Source of the DNA: Phycomyces nitens
Lineage: Eukaryota; Mucoromycota; Mucoromycetes; Mucorales; Phycomycetaceae
Assembly: GCA_022702545.1 (NCBI GenBank)
Contig: JAHRBC010000001.1
Span: 7,254,001 to 7,318,000 of the forward strand
Length of the DNA stretch: 64,000 bases
Direction: 5' to 3'
Positions 40,457-59,813 of the stretch are shown here, piece after piece; the first letter of the stretch is position 1; each line of letters opens with the position of its first letter. The position numbers and the translations under genes are program-made. The notes below the pieces were generated by a model. That model was not told the origin of the DNA. It did not search any database and saw only the letters and a list, made by a program, of their open reading frames with translations.

Positions 40457-41535
40457 ATGTTCGCTGCCACCCGTGCCTTCTCCTTTGCCGCCAAGCGCTC
40501 CTTCGCCACCTCTGCTGCTAACCTCTCCAAGGTTGCCGTTGTCGGTGCCGCTGGTGGTATCGGTCAGCCCTTGTCTCTCTTGTTGAAGGAGAACACCCAT
40601 GTTACCCACCTCTCCCTCTACGACATCGTCAACACTCCCGGTGTTGCCGCTGACTTGAGCCACATCAACACCAACTCCAAGGTAAGCAATGAATACATGG
40701 GTAGTAAAGTCAAGATGGCTGACGCAAATCGCGTCTGGTTATAAAGGTTACCGGCCACACCGCTGAGAACAACGGTATCGAGGCTGCCCTGAAGGATGCT
40801 CACCTTGTTGTCATCCCCGCTGGTGTCCCCCGCAAGCCTGGTATGACCCGCGATGACTTGTTCAACACCAACGCCTCCATTGTCCGTGACATTGCCACCG
40901 CTGCTGCCAAGCACTGCCCCAACGCTCACTTCTTGATCATCTCCAACCCCGTCAACTCCACCGTCCCCATCTTCGCCGAGACCCTCAAGAAGGCTGGTGT
41001 CTTCAACCCCAAGCGTCTCTATGGTGTCACCACCCTTGATGTCGTCCGTGCCTCCCGCTTCGTCTCCGAGGTCAAGAGCCTCGACCCCAAGGATGTCAAC
41101 GTTACCGTCATCGGTGGCCACTCTGGCGTCACCATTGTCCCTCTCCTCTCCCAGACCGGTCTCGAGTTCACCAAGGAGGAGCTCGATGCCCTTACCCACC
41201 GCATCCAGTTCGGTGGTGATGAGGTTGTCCAGGCCAAGAACGGAACTGGCAGTGCCACTCTCTCCATGGCCTTTGCCGGTGCCCGTTTCGCCAACTCTGT
41301 CCTCGAGGCTACCGTCGGTGGCAAGAAGAACATTGTCGAGCCTTCCTTTGTCCAGTCCGATATCTTTGCCTCTGAGGGTGTCGAGTACTTCTCCACCAAC
41401 ATCACTCTCGGTCCCGAGGGTGTCGAGAAGATCCACGCCGTTGGTCAGATCACTGACTACGAGAAGGAGTTGATCAGCAAGGCCGTCCCCGAGTTGAAGA
41501 AGAACATTGCCAAGGGTAACGCCTTTGCCCAGTAA
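40457..41535 (+). CDS. Mitochondrial malate dehydrogenase
   Basis: The model is join(40457-40681, 40747-41535), 337 residues. The N-terminus [20 protein letters not shown] is an amphipathic, Arg-rich mitochondrial presequence. The NAD-binding loop GAAGGIGQ starts at residue 30. Also seen are the mobile loop [20 protein letters not shown] (substrate Arg residues), [24 protein letters not shown] and the catalytic His in [12 protein letters not shown]. The enzyme interconverts malate and oxaloacetate in the TCA cycle. Codon use is extremely biased to C/G third positions (GTC, CTC, ACC, AAG), in sharp contrast to the neighbours, marking a highly expressed gene. The bias also opens long antisense and +1 frames across exon 2, which are artefacts. 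It ends 183 bp from the convergent F-box/LRR gene. Confidence 0.98.
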
Positions 41536-41718
41536 AGCAGCTTTTCTTTATTAGTCACCAAAAAAGTAATAACCAAGGTGGCTTTTGTGTAAAATAATAA
41601 AAATGAAAATGAAAAAAGCACGGTATACGAGAATTAGGATTGGCTTGTTAAGATGTGTGTGTATATTGTATTAGTCTTTATCTGATTAGATAAGTTGGGG
41701 GTATCAGATTAGATGGAA

Positions 41719-42795
41719 TCATTTCATAGGTGCCTTGACTTCCAGGGCATGTCCTCTCCTCCGTGCCCAGGCAGTGCAGGCCATGTTTTGCTGGTCGCAT
41801 AGAGTCAAGAGCACCTTGCGCTGGACAAGCTTGGCTACAGCCTCCCAGTCGTCTACCTGATGACATTCCTTCATTTCAAAAACTGACAGGGACGGACAGT
41901 ATTGTACATATGCATGCAGTGTCGCATTGGTCAACCGAGGACAGCTATTGACCGATACTCGCTCGAGCAAGGATCCTCTCAACTGGGCAAGCAAGAGCAT
42001 GCAATCGTCATCTATATCACACCCAGCCAACCCAAGCACCACCGCCTGGGTGTGGCGAGCTATCAGATTAATCGATTTGTGGGTTATCCGATGGCGCTCT
42101 CTAATCCGCCCAACGTTCAAATGTCGAAGGCCAGGACAGGAGAGGGCAATGGCAGACACGGATACGTCTGAGATTAGCCCACACGCTCTCATGTCAAGGT
42201 GCTCTAGGAGAGGACAGCTGCTGGCTACCTTTATAATAGCCTCGTCTGTGATCCGATAACACCCCGCAAGAGACAGGTATCTGAGCTGTTTGTGGCAGAG
42301 AAATGCAGAGAGAGCGGTATTTGTAAAGTAGTCGCAGATATAGACATCCAGATGGCTAAGTTGGGTTGCATGGCGGGCAATCTGCTCAAGAGGTACATCG
42401 ATTGCCTTGTCTTTGATCTTGCGTAAAGACAGGCTCTGAAGGCCAGTACGGTACATTGGCAAATACGAAATGTTTGATATCTCAGCAGGGTCAGGGTATT
42501 CGTCTAGAGGTATCTTTATGGTGTCTTTATCTGAAGAGTCGATATTGGCTTGTGGATATTCATTGCTAAACACCGATGCAAATTTACGCAGGGCTTCCAC
42601 TTCCTGCTTTGTGTCTTCAAATTCAACCTTGCGCCAGACGGCTCGCATTGTACAGTCGTGCCACAGTCGGTTCACGGACATGCTGGCCAGTCTTCCAGCG
42701 TACTTTAGAGTGCCTTCGGACTGCTGATCGTCAAGAAAGGATATGACATGAGATACGATCTCTGGAAGGCAAAGAGCTAGATGGGTTGACTGCAT
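41719..42795 (-). CDS. F-box and leucine-rich-repeat protein (Amn1-like)
   Basis: Intronless, 358 residues, starting MQSTHLALCLPEIVSHVISF. The first 60 residues form an F-box-like region (LPEIVSHVISFLDD ... SMSVNRLWHDCTMRAVWRKV), the part that would bind Skp1. Residues about 120-330 are cysteine-containing leucine-rich repeats of the 'LxxLxLxxCxxITDxAI' type: LRYLSLAGCYRITDEAI, LEHLDMRACGLISDVSVSAI and LRHLNVGRIRERHRITHKSI. A last repeat, LLERVSVNSCPRLTNATLHA, is followed by a short basic tail. This matches fungal Amn1 and FBXL-type substrate receptors of SCF ubiquitin ligases. Amn1 itself is a mitotic-exit regulator in yeast; orthology is not proven. It is convergent with malate dehydrogenase. 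Confidence 0.85.
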   Translation of the reverse strand: MQSTHLALCLPEIVSHVISFLDDQQSEGTLKYAGRLASMSVNRLWHDCTMRAVWRKVEFEDTKQEVEALRKFASVFSNEYPQANIDSSDKDTIKIPLDEYPDPAEISNISYLPMYRTGLQSLSLRKIKDKAIDVPLEQIARHATQLSHLDVYICDYFTNTALSAFLCHKQLRYLSLAGCYRITDEAIIKVASSCPLLEHLDMRACGLISDVSVSAIALSCPGLRHLNVGRIRERHRITHKSINLIARHTQAVVLGLAGCDIDDDCMLLLAQLRGSLLERVSVNSCPRLTNATLHAYVQYCPSLSVFEMKECHQVDDWEAVAKLVQRKVLLTLCDQQNMACTAWARRRGHALEVKAPMK

Positions 42796-44162
42796 AGATG
42801 ATTCTCTCGTAAAGGGATAAAGAGAAGAGAAAGAGAGAAAGTGGTTTGATTCATCACGAATTGAGAAAAAAAAAAGATAAAGGTGGGGAGGATCGAGATG
42901 TACACATTCTTGCGTTTTCCATATTCAATATCTGTTCACTAATAGTAATAGTAAAAATATCATTAGAATTAACATAATCATTAATATTAATATTATAGTC
43001 TACTGGTGCCTTTTTGTTCTGGTTCTATTTTATTATTATTATTATTACTATTATGTTATTCATTTCATTTATCTTCTTTTACGCAAAATCTCATAGTTTC
43101 CCTCCAGTTTAACAAGAAACACACTACATAAACAATAAGTACTCCTTTTTATTTGACTTTTCTTGGACATGCCCTCTCTATTGTTGCTCTTGATTCTCTT
43201 CTTATTTTGCCTTTTTTGGCCTTGATCTCATACATACATATGTATGTATGTATGTATACATCTATTTGACCTTGCCATTAAGAGATGTCTTGTAAGCCGA
43301 GCAAATTGAATTTTCATTCCAACTGCCAACGAGATGGCCACTTTATTCACTATATTGCTATAAATATATTAATGTGAGTATTAATATTAATATTGATATT
43401 AATATTAATATTGTCTCTCAAGATTCTTTTTGGTCTTGTTGAAATACATACATCACTAACCATTTATTTCAGTAATGTCTTTACTTGCAAAACTGTTTGT
43501 ATAGAGTGAGCATTATCCCTTGGATCTTGGTCTCAGGTACCGTAATAAGTCAATTCCATTCACCACAGCACCTGTCATTCCCTGCCCCGCACAAAGGAGT
43601 CAATGTCAAAAAAAAATTAGTCTCAAGAGATCCTTATTAGTTGTGCACGTTTGAATAGAATGAAAAAAAATATTAAAGGTTGATCCCTTGGATTGTTTGT
43701 GGGGATCCCAATCCCCAGAAAACATTTCTTTTGTTTTGTGAAAGAGAAATCTAGAGATTTGCCATACTCCATTCCTATTGTCATATTCTCAGCTATATAA
43801 ATATCAAGCCATTAGAATTACTTCTTTACCTAATGAGCCAAGAATAAATAAATTGAAACTAAAAACCAATTGAATCTGAACAAGGTATTGGTGCACGATA
43901 TCATTATGACCACTAGCCTGTCAATAAATATTTAAATAGCATGATACGACTTGTATATGAATATCACCATTTATTATATTCACCTCCTCTCTTTATTTAT
44001 ACAATCCCTAGAGGGTATTAAAGGAGTATTTATACAATTGTCTGGTAATCAAACATTAAGACCAAAGGCTCGTAAAATCTTAATTTATTACCGGCCGGCA
44101 TCTTGATCCTTTTAGATCGTCTTGGTATCTGTCACAATATATCCTTTATTGAATGAGTTGGC
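42796..44162. other. Intergenic region with AAT-type simple repeats
   Basis: Holds ATT/AAT and ATTAAT repeats (for example 43377-43412) and a CATACATATGTATG palindrome near 43233. No coding signal. Confidence 0.5.
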
Positions 44163-45352
44163 TCACAAGCCAGGGCGTCTAGTATTGGCAGAATCTATAT
44201 TCTTTCCATAAATGCAGCCTGTAATCTTTACTATATTTTCATGATTGTCAAAGTAGGTCGTCACTACTTTAACAACCTGTTCAAATTGACCTCTATAGTT
44301 GTGGTCAGCATCAGGAAGCAGTACGAGTGTATGGTTTTTAATTTGATCCGAGAACATGGTTGCATTGTAATGGGGCACAATCTAGGGGATCTTTAAGTAA
44401 TATGTACCAAGGTGATTTTGGTGTACCTCATCTTTCAGTCCATGACAGGTCAATACCGACGTTAATCTAGGGATTTGGGCCACTAGACAATTCTTATAAG
44501 CCACAGCCCAATAGCTATTGATTCAGGGATGTGCTTACCATATGAATTATCCCAATTGATAAACTTGTTTACTTCTTTCTCAGTAACCTTTATGGTTGTA
44601 ATCTTATCACGCTGCCTTACGGTCCAGTTGAAATAGCCCTTTTGTGCCCAGGATTTATTAAATGTATAATGGGTGACCAGACTCTAGTGCAACTTACCTG
44701 ACGCTTTAAGCCTTCGCCTATCTCTGGCCGATTCCGGTGTATTTGGTTATCATTCATCTTGTAGCGCCCAGAGATATTGACACAGTGGGGGATAGGCTTG
44801 CTGCGATTGGCAGCGTATTGGAGACATGCAAGTGAGCCTAGAGGACACTGGTAAATACAAGATTCAATATACAACACGACTTACCTCTAGAATGGCCTAT
44901 AGTGCCAAATATCTCATAGCCCAACTGCTCAAAATGTGATGCTACAGTTGAAATGTCCTCTGCATCTTCCTAAAAGAATTGTCTGGATAAACCTCTTTTA
45001 TGATGGCGGTAGCTTGGATATACCAACCAAGACTATAAGTTATTTCTTACTTCCATATTTGCGTAACCGGCCAAGCCTTCACTTTCACCATTCCCACGAA
45101 AGTCTAGACGAAATGTGGTGTAGGGAAGCTTTTCTGACATTAACCTCTGGAATAGATAATCCTTGTGCCCTGATTGAATTGTCAGAATGACACTAATGTA
45201 TCTTGATTACAAAAAAGATTACCAAGTACACCATGAGCAATGATGATCAATCGAGGCTTGGGCCAGACTGTGTCAAGTTGGGTTTTCCTGGTGAGGATTC
45301 CAACAATGCCTTGGCCATGCTTGTTCTTGACAGTAATCTTTTCGATCTCCAT
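44163..45352 (-). CDS. Alpha/beta-hydrolase (serine hydrolase), seven exons
   Basis: The model is complement join(45223-45352, 45051-45169, 44885-44969, 44698-44837, 44539-44638, 44427-44482, 44163-44381), 282 residues, frame exact. It starts MEIEKITVKNKHGQGIVGIL. Seen are the oxyanion segment IIIAHGVLGGHKDYLF, RLDFRGNGESEG, the nucleophile elbow GTIGHSRGSLACLQYA (Ser within GHSRG, interrupted by an intron after the Arg codon), the acid in TCHGLKDEIVPHYNA and the base in LLPDADHNYRG. The order Ser-Asp-His is complete, so an active hydrolase is likely. It resembles the small 'HGFGGHKD...DFRGNGES' esterase/acylglycerol-lipase-like proteins common in fungi. The substrate is unknown, and there is no signal peptide. 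Confidence 0.85.
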
Positions 45353-45930
45353 AATTACCTATTACTATCCACCAAGGCCACAGATAAAGAAAAAGGCTTG
45401 TACACCAAGGCGATCTCAAGCACCAAAGGAAGATGCAATAACCTTTAAAACTCCGATAGTCTATGCAGCAGTTTCAAATGAAAACATTTACATTCCAAAT
45501 ACCCTTTTCTTTTTTTTGGTCTTTAAATCTGTAGATCTATTTGCAGTGAATGCTGTCTACTTTGATATCAAAGTATAAACTGCCAATTGGCTTGTACCCA
45601 AGTGCAGGACAGAGTAACCATAGTATAACTGGGTTCATTTGGAAATATTAGGAGCACACACAAAAAAAATAGCAACGGGATAAGACTTTTTGACTAGCCA
45701 AGGCAGTAGCTTTTTAGTCTGGCATGAACTGTCAAGAATGGAGCAAGGGTGTGTTTTGACACCATTTACCTAGGGACGACTAACTCTTAATGACCATGTT
45801 ACGGATCATTTGACTCCTTTCAAAAAGACTATGTCCAGTAGAGTTTGATTTAGATTAAAGATAATCCTATTTCTTGGATTCTTGAATACATATTATTACA
45901 CAATGTTTGTTCAAAAGCCTTTATAGATCT

Positions 45931-47805
45931 TTAATCTAGATTTCTGTAGAGGTAGTTCCAGGTACAGAGATCAGTTGAACTCATGGGCTCACAGATAATA
46001 CTATTCAATGATTCAACTGTCCATGAAAAGCCTCCTCGATAAAGATCTCGTCTCCACTCATCCATTTGTACCAATCCATTTCTGGTCCTGTTGTCTTGTG
46101 TGTCTAGGTTTTCATCATTGACATGGTTATCAAAGAAATATATCACTTCATTAAACTCGTCTTCGTTCAACTGTCGCATATTCCATGTCTTGGTCTGATT
46201 ATTTAGGTCCCCATAGATATGATACCAGTTTGACCAGATTGAATCAGGCTCAAGATATTCTTCTTCTTCTTCTTCAGTGTTCCTTTTGTCGTCTTGATAA
46301 AATAGTCTTTTCTCACGAATCTCCATCAAGTTAATTACAGTCTTCCTGTTAAAGGTTGCTCGAGAGGCTTGGAAACGTGTGGCATGTAGACGTAAGAGAT
46401 GTAGATTGGACCAAGACATGTCAACCTCAACCTTGCCTGATTCTTCATCCATAGGACCAAAAATAACCATATCATCCAAAGAAACATACTTTAGGCGGTT
46501 GCAGTTAAAGGAAAGATAGGATAATGAGGACACCATCAAAGTTCCCTTTGACATCTTGACCATCCGTAGACCGTGGTTTAGAGGTTCTGCACTCTTCTGG
46601 CCGCTGTGAGCCATGATTCCGTTATTGACCTCTATCCTCTTGAGTGCTGGAAATTTTTGCAAAACGATCTTTACAAAGATAACCACACCAATAATATGAA
46701 CACTGAAATCAACAAGACGTGGGCATTCAACAATGGCATTTGCTATTTCCTGAAGGCGGTTGCCCTTTTCGTTTCTTTTGAGAAAAAGGATTTCAATTGT
46801 AGACGAAAACGCTTGTGTTAAACTTTGGACGATATCTTGGGCTAGTCTGGCGCTGCTAGTTGGAGACGAGAATGTATGAGATACTTCTTTGACTGGGGTA
46901 TGAAACTGAGAAAATATGTTCCAATAGATCAAGTGGTGCTGTAGTGTGGTTCCGGTAGTGCGAACACCGATCTCTCCAAGATTTTGGAATACAGGCGGAA
47001 ATGTTTTTAATATAGAAATGGTTTCTTCTTGGTGTAGATCCAATGCCTGAATATTATCGACATTTATCCATACCAAAGTATCCAGATTGGGATACTTGTG
47101 CCCAAAATAACAAAGCCATCGAGAATCCTTGAGTGTACTGTAAACCGTTAACTTTTTGACCTTTGGCCGTTGCTCTAATGTGCTAATCCGAGCCACGTCG
47201 TCTGAGGAAAGCGGAAGAAGTACGGCACCTATGATAAGTTCCTCCAGCTGCTTCAAGTCGGAATGCATTGCTTCAAAATCCTCTAGTTCAAAGGTTATCG
47301 AAATTCTCTTCTCTCCAAAATATGATTCCAGGTGTTCAAGATAAGGCAAATCTTTTAGGATTTTCAAGAAATCGTTTTTCAAGTTTGTATTCATTGCCTT
47401 TGATAGATCAACATTTAACTTTTGTAGTGACCCCCAGAGGTTCCAGTTTGATATCTTTCCAATGTTCATGCCATCAAGGCAATTTTCGTTAATATTAAGG
47501 CGTCGCAGGTTTGGAAATATCTGCTGAAGCATGAGAAATATCTCTTGATCTCCGAGCTTAAATCCCCATAAATTTAGCTCTCGTGCATAGGATCCACGGT
47601 ACGGATAGATTTTGTTTGCTTCTCGAGGGGTTTTGCAGACAAAGTCCAGTCTTTGTTGGTTGTATATGTCAATGGTTCCCCACAAAACTTCTTCAAAGGG
47701 AGCTTGCCATGCTTTACAAGTGATGGAGCCAGCAATTCGGTCGCATGAATTCATGAGATTTGCGATACGAGAAAGAATCTCGAACGGAAGTTTTGGTGTA
47801 AGCAT
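45931..47805 (-). CDS. F-box-like protein with irregular leucine-rich repeats
   Basis: Intronless, 624 residues, starting MLTPKLPFEILSRIANLMNS. The start fits an F-box (LPFEILSRIANLM ... RIAGSITCKAWQAPFEEVLW). The rest is leucine-rich with weak repeats (LRRLNINENCLDG, LQKLNVDLSKAM, LKQLEELIIGAVLLPL, FPALKRIEVNNGIM, LHLLRLHATRFQASRA) without a strict consensus. An acidic insert (EEEEEEYLEPDS) lies near residue 520. Such large, fast-evolving F-box/LRR-like proteins form big families in zygomycetes, and the substrate is unknown. The frame is intact over its full length, with an ATG in a fair context. I cannot assign an orthologue. Confidence 0.72.
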   Translation of the reverse strand: MLTPKLPFEILSRIANLMNSCDRIAGSITCKAWQAPFEEVLWGTIDIYNQQRLDFVCKTPREANKIYPYRGSYARELNLWGFKLGDQEIFLMLQQIFPNLRRLNINENCLDGMNIGKISNWNLWGSLQKLNVDLSKAMNTNLKNDFLKILKDLPYLEHLESYFGEKRISITFELEDFEAMHSDLKQLEELIIGAVLLPLSSDDVARISTLEQRPKVKKLTVYSTLKDSRWLCYFGHKYPNLDTLVWINVDNIQALDLHQEETISILKTFPPVFQNLGEIGVRTTGTTLQHHLIYWNIFSQFHTPVKEVSHTFSSPTSSARLAQDIVQSLTQAFSSTIEILFLKRNEKGNRLQEIANAIVECPRLVDFSVHIIGVVIFVKIVLQKFPALKRIEVNNGIMAHSGQKSAEPLNHGLRMVKMSKGTLMVSSLSYLSFNCNRLKYVSLDDMVIFGPMDEESGKVEVDMSWSNLHLLRLHATRFQASRATFNRKTVINLMEIREKRLFYQDDKRNTEEEEEEYLEPDSIWSNWYHIYGDLNNQTKTWNMRQLNEDEFNEVIYFFDNHVNDENLDTQDNRTRNGLVQMDEWRRDLYRGGFSWTVESLNSIICEPMSSTDLCTWNYLYRNLD

Positions 47806-48960
47806 ATATATATTTATATATATTTGAAAGAAGAAAACGAATTGAAGAATAATCTACAGCGAATTCGCTTTTAAAGCCATTAAATTTACATGATACAAAT
47901 ATCTATAAAAAGACCTTGTTACACAGTTTTCCTTATATCTTTGTGTAGTCCTATATGTGAGAAAAAGAAAATAGATGAGTTATTTCTAATGGAATATGTA
48001 CTTGACCAAGCCTTTGTGTTCCCAAGGCTTAACATCTTTTAATGGAGTCTCAGCTTTGGTTTCTTGTCCCTAATGTAATTCTATCCAAGCTCATAATTTT
48101 ATAAAAAAAGTTTAAAGAGAATAATAATCTCACTACAAAGACTGGGGAAACAGCTACAGTATGGTAGACAACCAAGCGATACAGTAAAGAATTAAAGAAT
48201 GGCTCAAGCCCGTCTTTTCAATTCGGTAGACGATAAATTGCCAAAGCTGCCCATGTCCTTACAGCAAGACTAGAGATTTACAGAAAGAATATTTGTATTT
48301 TGGAGAAAGTTTCCTTTGGATCAGGGACCATGGTTTGTTTGTCCGACCAGAAAAGCACCACACTATGGTTACAACCAATTGGTGGGAAGATTTCGTCCAA
48401 CTGGTGCGTATCTTTTGTGCCTGGCTTTGTCACTATCTCGTAATAATAGGGATATACACACTATAGCCATGGGCATAATTTGAGGTGACCAAGAAAAGCA
48501 GTTTCATTAAGCAAAGGAAAGTCACCATTTGATAGAGGGCATTTTAACCTGTCGATATCAAAAATAGTTTTTGAACCAATAAGCTAGTCCATAAGCTTAC
48601 TTGAGACTTGGTATTCTACAAAAAAAAATGCCGGAATTGCAGGAACAGGTGCCAGACACACATGAATTTTATCCTGCCAAAGTGATAATCCGGAATTCCA
48701 CAACAGTACTTTAAAGAAAGATGTTTAAACCACAGCATATTCTTTAATACATAGTATTATCACCATGTTTTAATTTCATTTTTAAATACTAACAAACTCA
48801 TAAACTTTGGACGGTACCTCTTGAGAGTATTGCAAGGATGTAGTCGAGTAGAATTTTCGAGGCGAGTTCCGTTTTTCATGAATTTCTTTTGTTGTATTGC
48901 CGTGGTTATACTTACTTCGCGTCAAGCTCAATATACTCTTTTGATAAAGAGTCTAAAGCC

Positions 48961-48991
<31 letters not shown>

Positions 48992-49489
48992 TAGAGGTCA
49001 ATGAGCGCGTTATTCATGAGATACCAAAGTAAACCTAAATTACACACAAGGGATTCAAAAGGACACTAGAAAAATTCAAGGTTGATTTAATGGTGTATTG
49101 TTATCTGTGCTGTAATAATATATTGGTCGCCAACATCATAAACACTAGTGCAATCAAAAAGCTAGATAAAAGTCCCAAAGAAAAAAAAACACAAGCATAA
49201 CATTCTTTAGATTATCTCTCACCAAGAACAGTGCCTTTATGGTGTTAATTGCAACAAAACCTTGTATAAAATGCATTTCCAGGGTTCATACTACTCTTTT
49301 GCCACATTCCAGCATAGCTTAGTAAAAAAAAATCATTGGACTCGAGACATTTGTGAATTGGTAAAGGCCAAAAGAGAATCCACAATTAAAATACCAAGGG
49401 TCATAACATTTGAGGGAATAATAATGATCGCTTCCAAAAACACCAAGGCTGTCATGTTGAATGCCATGTAAATATCCTGACAAAAAACG
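47806..49489. other. Gene-poor region
   Basis: AT-rich DNA with an (ATT)n run at about 48963-48991. A pair of overlapping opposite-strand frames at 49262-49534 abuts the fold-back element and has no recognisable family. No gene supported. Confidence 0.4.
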
Positions 49490-49716
49490 TACAGGGTTAT
49501 TATAAAAGCATTGAACGATTGTAAGCTCCGTCAAGAGGTATATAAAAGGAGTGTGTTTATACGGATCTTATTCTTTATATAAAAAGATATAGCCTATTCT
49601 TATAGGCCCCTAGATTAATCGCTTTATATAAAGAATAAGATCCGTATAAACACACTTCTTTTATATACCTCTTGACGGAGCTTACAATCGGTCAATGCTT
49701 TTATAGTAACCCTGTA
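49490..49716. mobile_element. Fold-back MITE, Tc1/mariner-type ends with TA flanks
   Basis: Two arms of about 92 bp (49492-49583 and 49623-49714) are reverse complements with only about three mismatches, separated by a loop of about 40 bp. The ends read TACAGGGTTA ... TAACCCTGTA, so the outer TA dinucleotides are likely the target-site duplication and CAGGGTTA the element tip. The loop holds a small nested hairpin (GCCTATTCTTATAGGC at 49591-49606). There is no coding capacity. The tip matches the TACAGGG tip of the Tc1/mariner relic at 62706-63972, so a member of that superfamily may have mobilised it. The arms' near-identity points to recent amplification or strong folding-linked conversion. 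Confidence 0.8.
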
Positions 49717-50477
49717 AAATATATACTTTTTTTTTGTATTTTGTATTTTGTGATTTGAGTCTGAGAATAAAGTGCCTTTAGCTTTGTTTCTCTGGTCAAT
49801 TTCTTTGATTGTAATCTCTTTTATACCGTAACATTCACCAAAGGCAACCGTTTAATTTGTCTAGTGCCGTGGAATATTGTATTAGTAAAATAAAAGGACC
49901 AAAGATATTCAACATCTTAATTGAGCCCTGAATACCAATGCTGCAGGGTATAAACCTGCGTTTGTTGCTCTGAACTGTATCTCAATTTAAGGTTGCATTT
50001 TTGGATATTTTTGGATTAAGCGTCTTGACAATTCTCTTTTTTAAAAAAGGCTGTAATAAGAGACTCTTCAACTCAGCAATATCCATAGCCTCTCTTTCTT
50101 CCGTTTAAGCAAGCAACGTTCCTACAATAGCCTTTTGTTCAGTACGGGGACAGACCTACTAACAGAATACAGAAAGGGCAGCATTGACAAGGACCAGCAG
50201 TCACTATGGCCCAATAAAATTCAAGAATGACTCTTTTTACTGTACCATTGGAGGGCAAAATTCATGTGACGTAGCAAAGAAAACACACGTCGAGTGACGC
50301 CTTCAAAGTGAAAGACGTGGTTGTAAAGAAGATCATTGACCCTCTTCCTTTCATTTCTTTATTTTTTGCATCCTATATTTTCGTTTTGTCTGACCCTCAG
50401 AATCAAAACAAGGAACAAAAAAGTCATTCTAAAAAAGCCCATCCCATAAGCCATTGTGCTTTAATCTCATCATAACC

Positions 50478-58488
<8,011 letters not shown>

Positions 58489-59480
58489 TAAAGGAAAAGT
58501 GTAAGCTGGCATGTGTAGATCACATGAAGTGCGAAATCATACAAACTAGCTATTGTGTATATCTAAATCATTAAAAAATGAAGCTGCCTTTTGGTTTTCA
58601 TTAATTGTAAGTAATTATTGTTAAATGGGCACGAAACTTGTGCCAAAATGTGAATCTTTCAATTGTTCGAAAATTGGTCAATTTGACTTTGAGATTACCA
58701 AGATATTCTAGAAATATATATATAAAAAATAACTTGAGAATAGAAAACTATACTAGACAACTGTAACAATCCATTGATCATCCATCTAGACTTCTTACTA
58801 CTGTCTATTATACGTGTGACTATATAATGATTTTGAACGGATTTATTGATAAATAATCCATTAAACTAATAGCTTTTAAATTTACAAAGTGGAGATAGAG
58901 AATATGTCTTTCAGTTCAAATGCAAATACAAATCCTTTCGGCCTTGACTACCATTGCATTCACGCGGGAGACAAAAATATATAGTTCCCTATAAAAAAAA
59001 ATCTTGTAGCAAATGATGACAGATCATTACACGCTAAATATAAACATCAAAGTAGGTTCGTGAAATTCTGTTTTTTACAACCTTATTCATATATTCTAAT
59101 AGACTTGAGGATATATTTAATTGTCTCTACGGGTAAAATAAAATGTATCTGGCTTTGTCTTCTTTTATCTGTGGATCTTATCTTTTTGTCACTGGGTATA
59201 GGACTCTAAGGCAGGTATCTGTACCTATGATAAGTCTAATGATAGTGGGAAGAAATAAAGGGACTTAATGGTCGCACCAACTGTATTTTCTAAAGATAAT
59301 CACATTCCTTTATCTATAATACACCTATTCAATCATCATTACCGATAATTTACTGTTATTTTCTTCACATAAGCCTACTATACAATAATACAACTCAAAA
59401 GTTAGTCAATTTTTATTAAACTTTTTAGATTGTAACATTTTTCATTTAAAGTATTGCAACAAATACAAAACTAAATAGAA
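58489..59480. other. Intergenic region
   Basis: AT-rich DNA between Prp8 and the transporter gene. I see no gene in it before the short frame at 59481. Confidence 0.5.
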
Positions 59481-59585
59481 ATGGAATCACAACTTCTTTT
59501 TGTTAAAAGTCTTGGCCAATTAGAAGCAAAGCTCTTTAATGGTGTCACTCTTGTCAACGATTCTGTGATTTATAGGGAAGGGTGA
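59481..59585 (+). CDS. Short open frame, 34 residues, doubtful
   Basis: It begins MESQLLFVKSLGQLEAKLFN and ends VIYREG followed by TGA. The A-rich leader (AAAACTAAATAGAAATGG) and balanced composition look like a real first exon, and GTGAGC overlapping the stop could be a splice donor, but no convincing second exon follows before the transporter. It may be a gene remnant. It matches no family I recognise. Confidence 0.25.
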   Translation: MESQLLFVKSLGQLEAKLFNGVTLVNDSVIYREG

Positions 59586-59813
59586 GCAATATGGCATAAT
59601 TTTATTATGAAATTATGTGCGAACTATGGTTAAAGACAGTTAAAATCAAAGATAAATAGAATCTAGCAATATCTCTCTGAATCTTTCTACATTCTAAAAA
59701 AATTATATTTTCTGTCTTATATTTCTTTGACGCATACCTACCAATATACCCCATCTATAAAATATTACGAGAAATATCATTAAACTACCAGTAAACATCC
59801 CTATACAGAAACT

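Noticed and set aside
40618..41436. 272-codon antisense frame over malate dehydrogenase exon 2, Gly/Asp/Leu-rich
   Set aside because: It is a by-product of the C-ending codon bias of the real gene. It has no family features and exactly mirrors the sense codons.
40997..41473. 158-codon plus-strand frame rich in Ser, Pro and Val inside malate dehydrogenase
   Set aside because: An alternative frame of the same biased codons, with low-complexity content and no start context.
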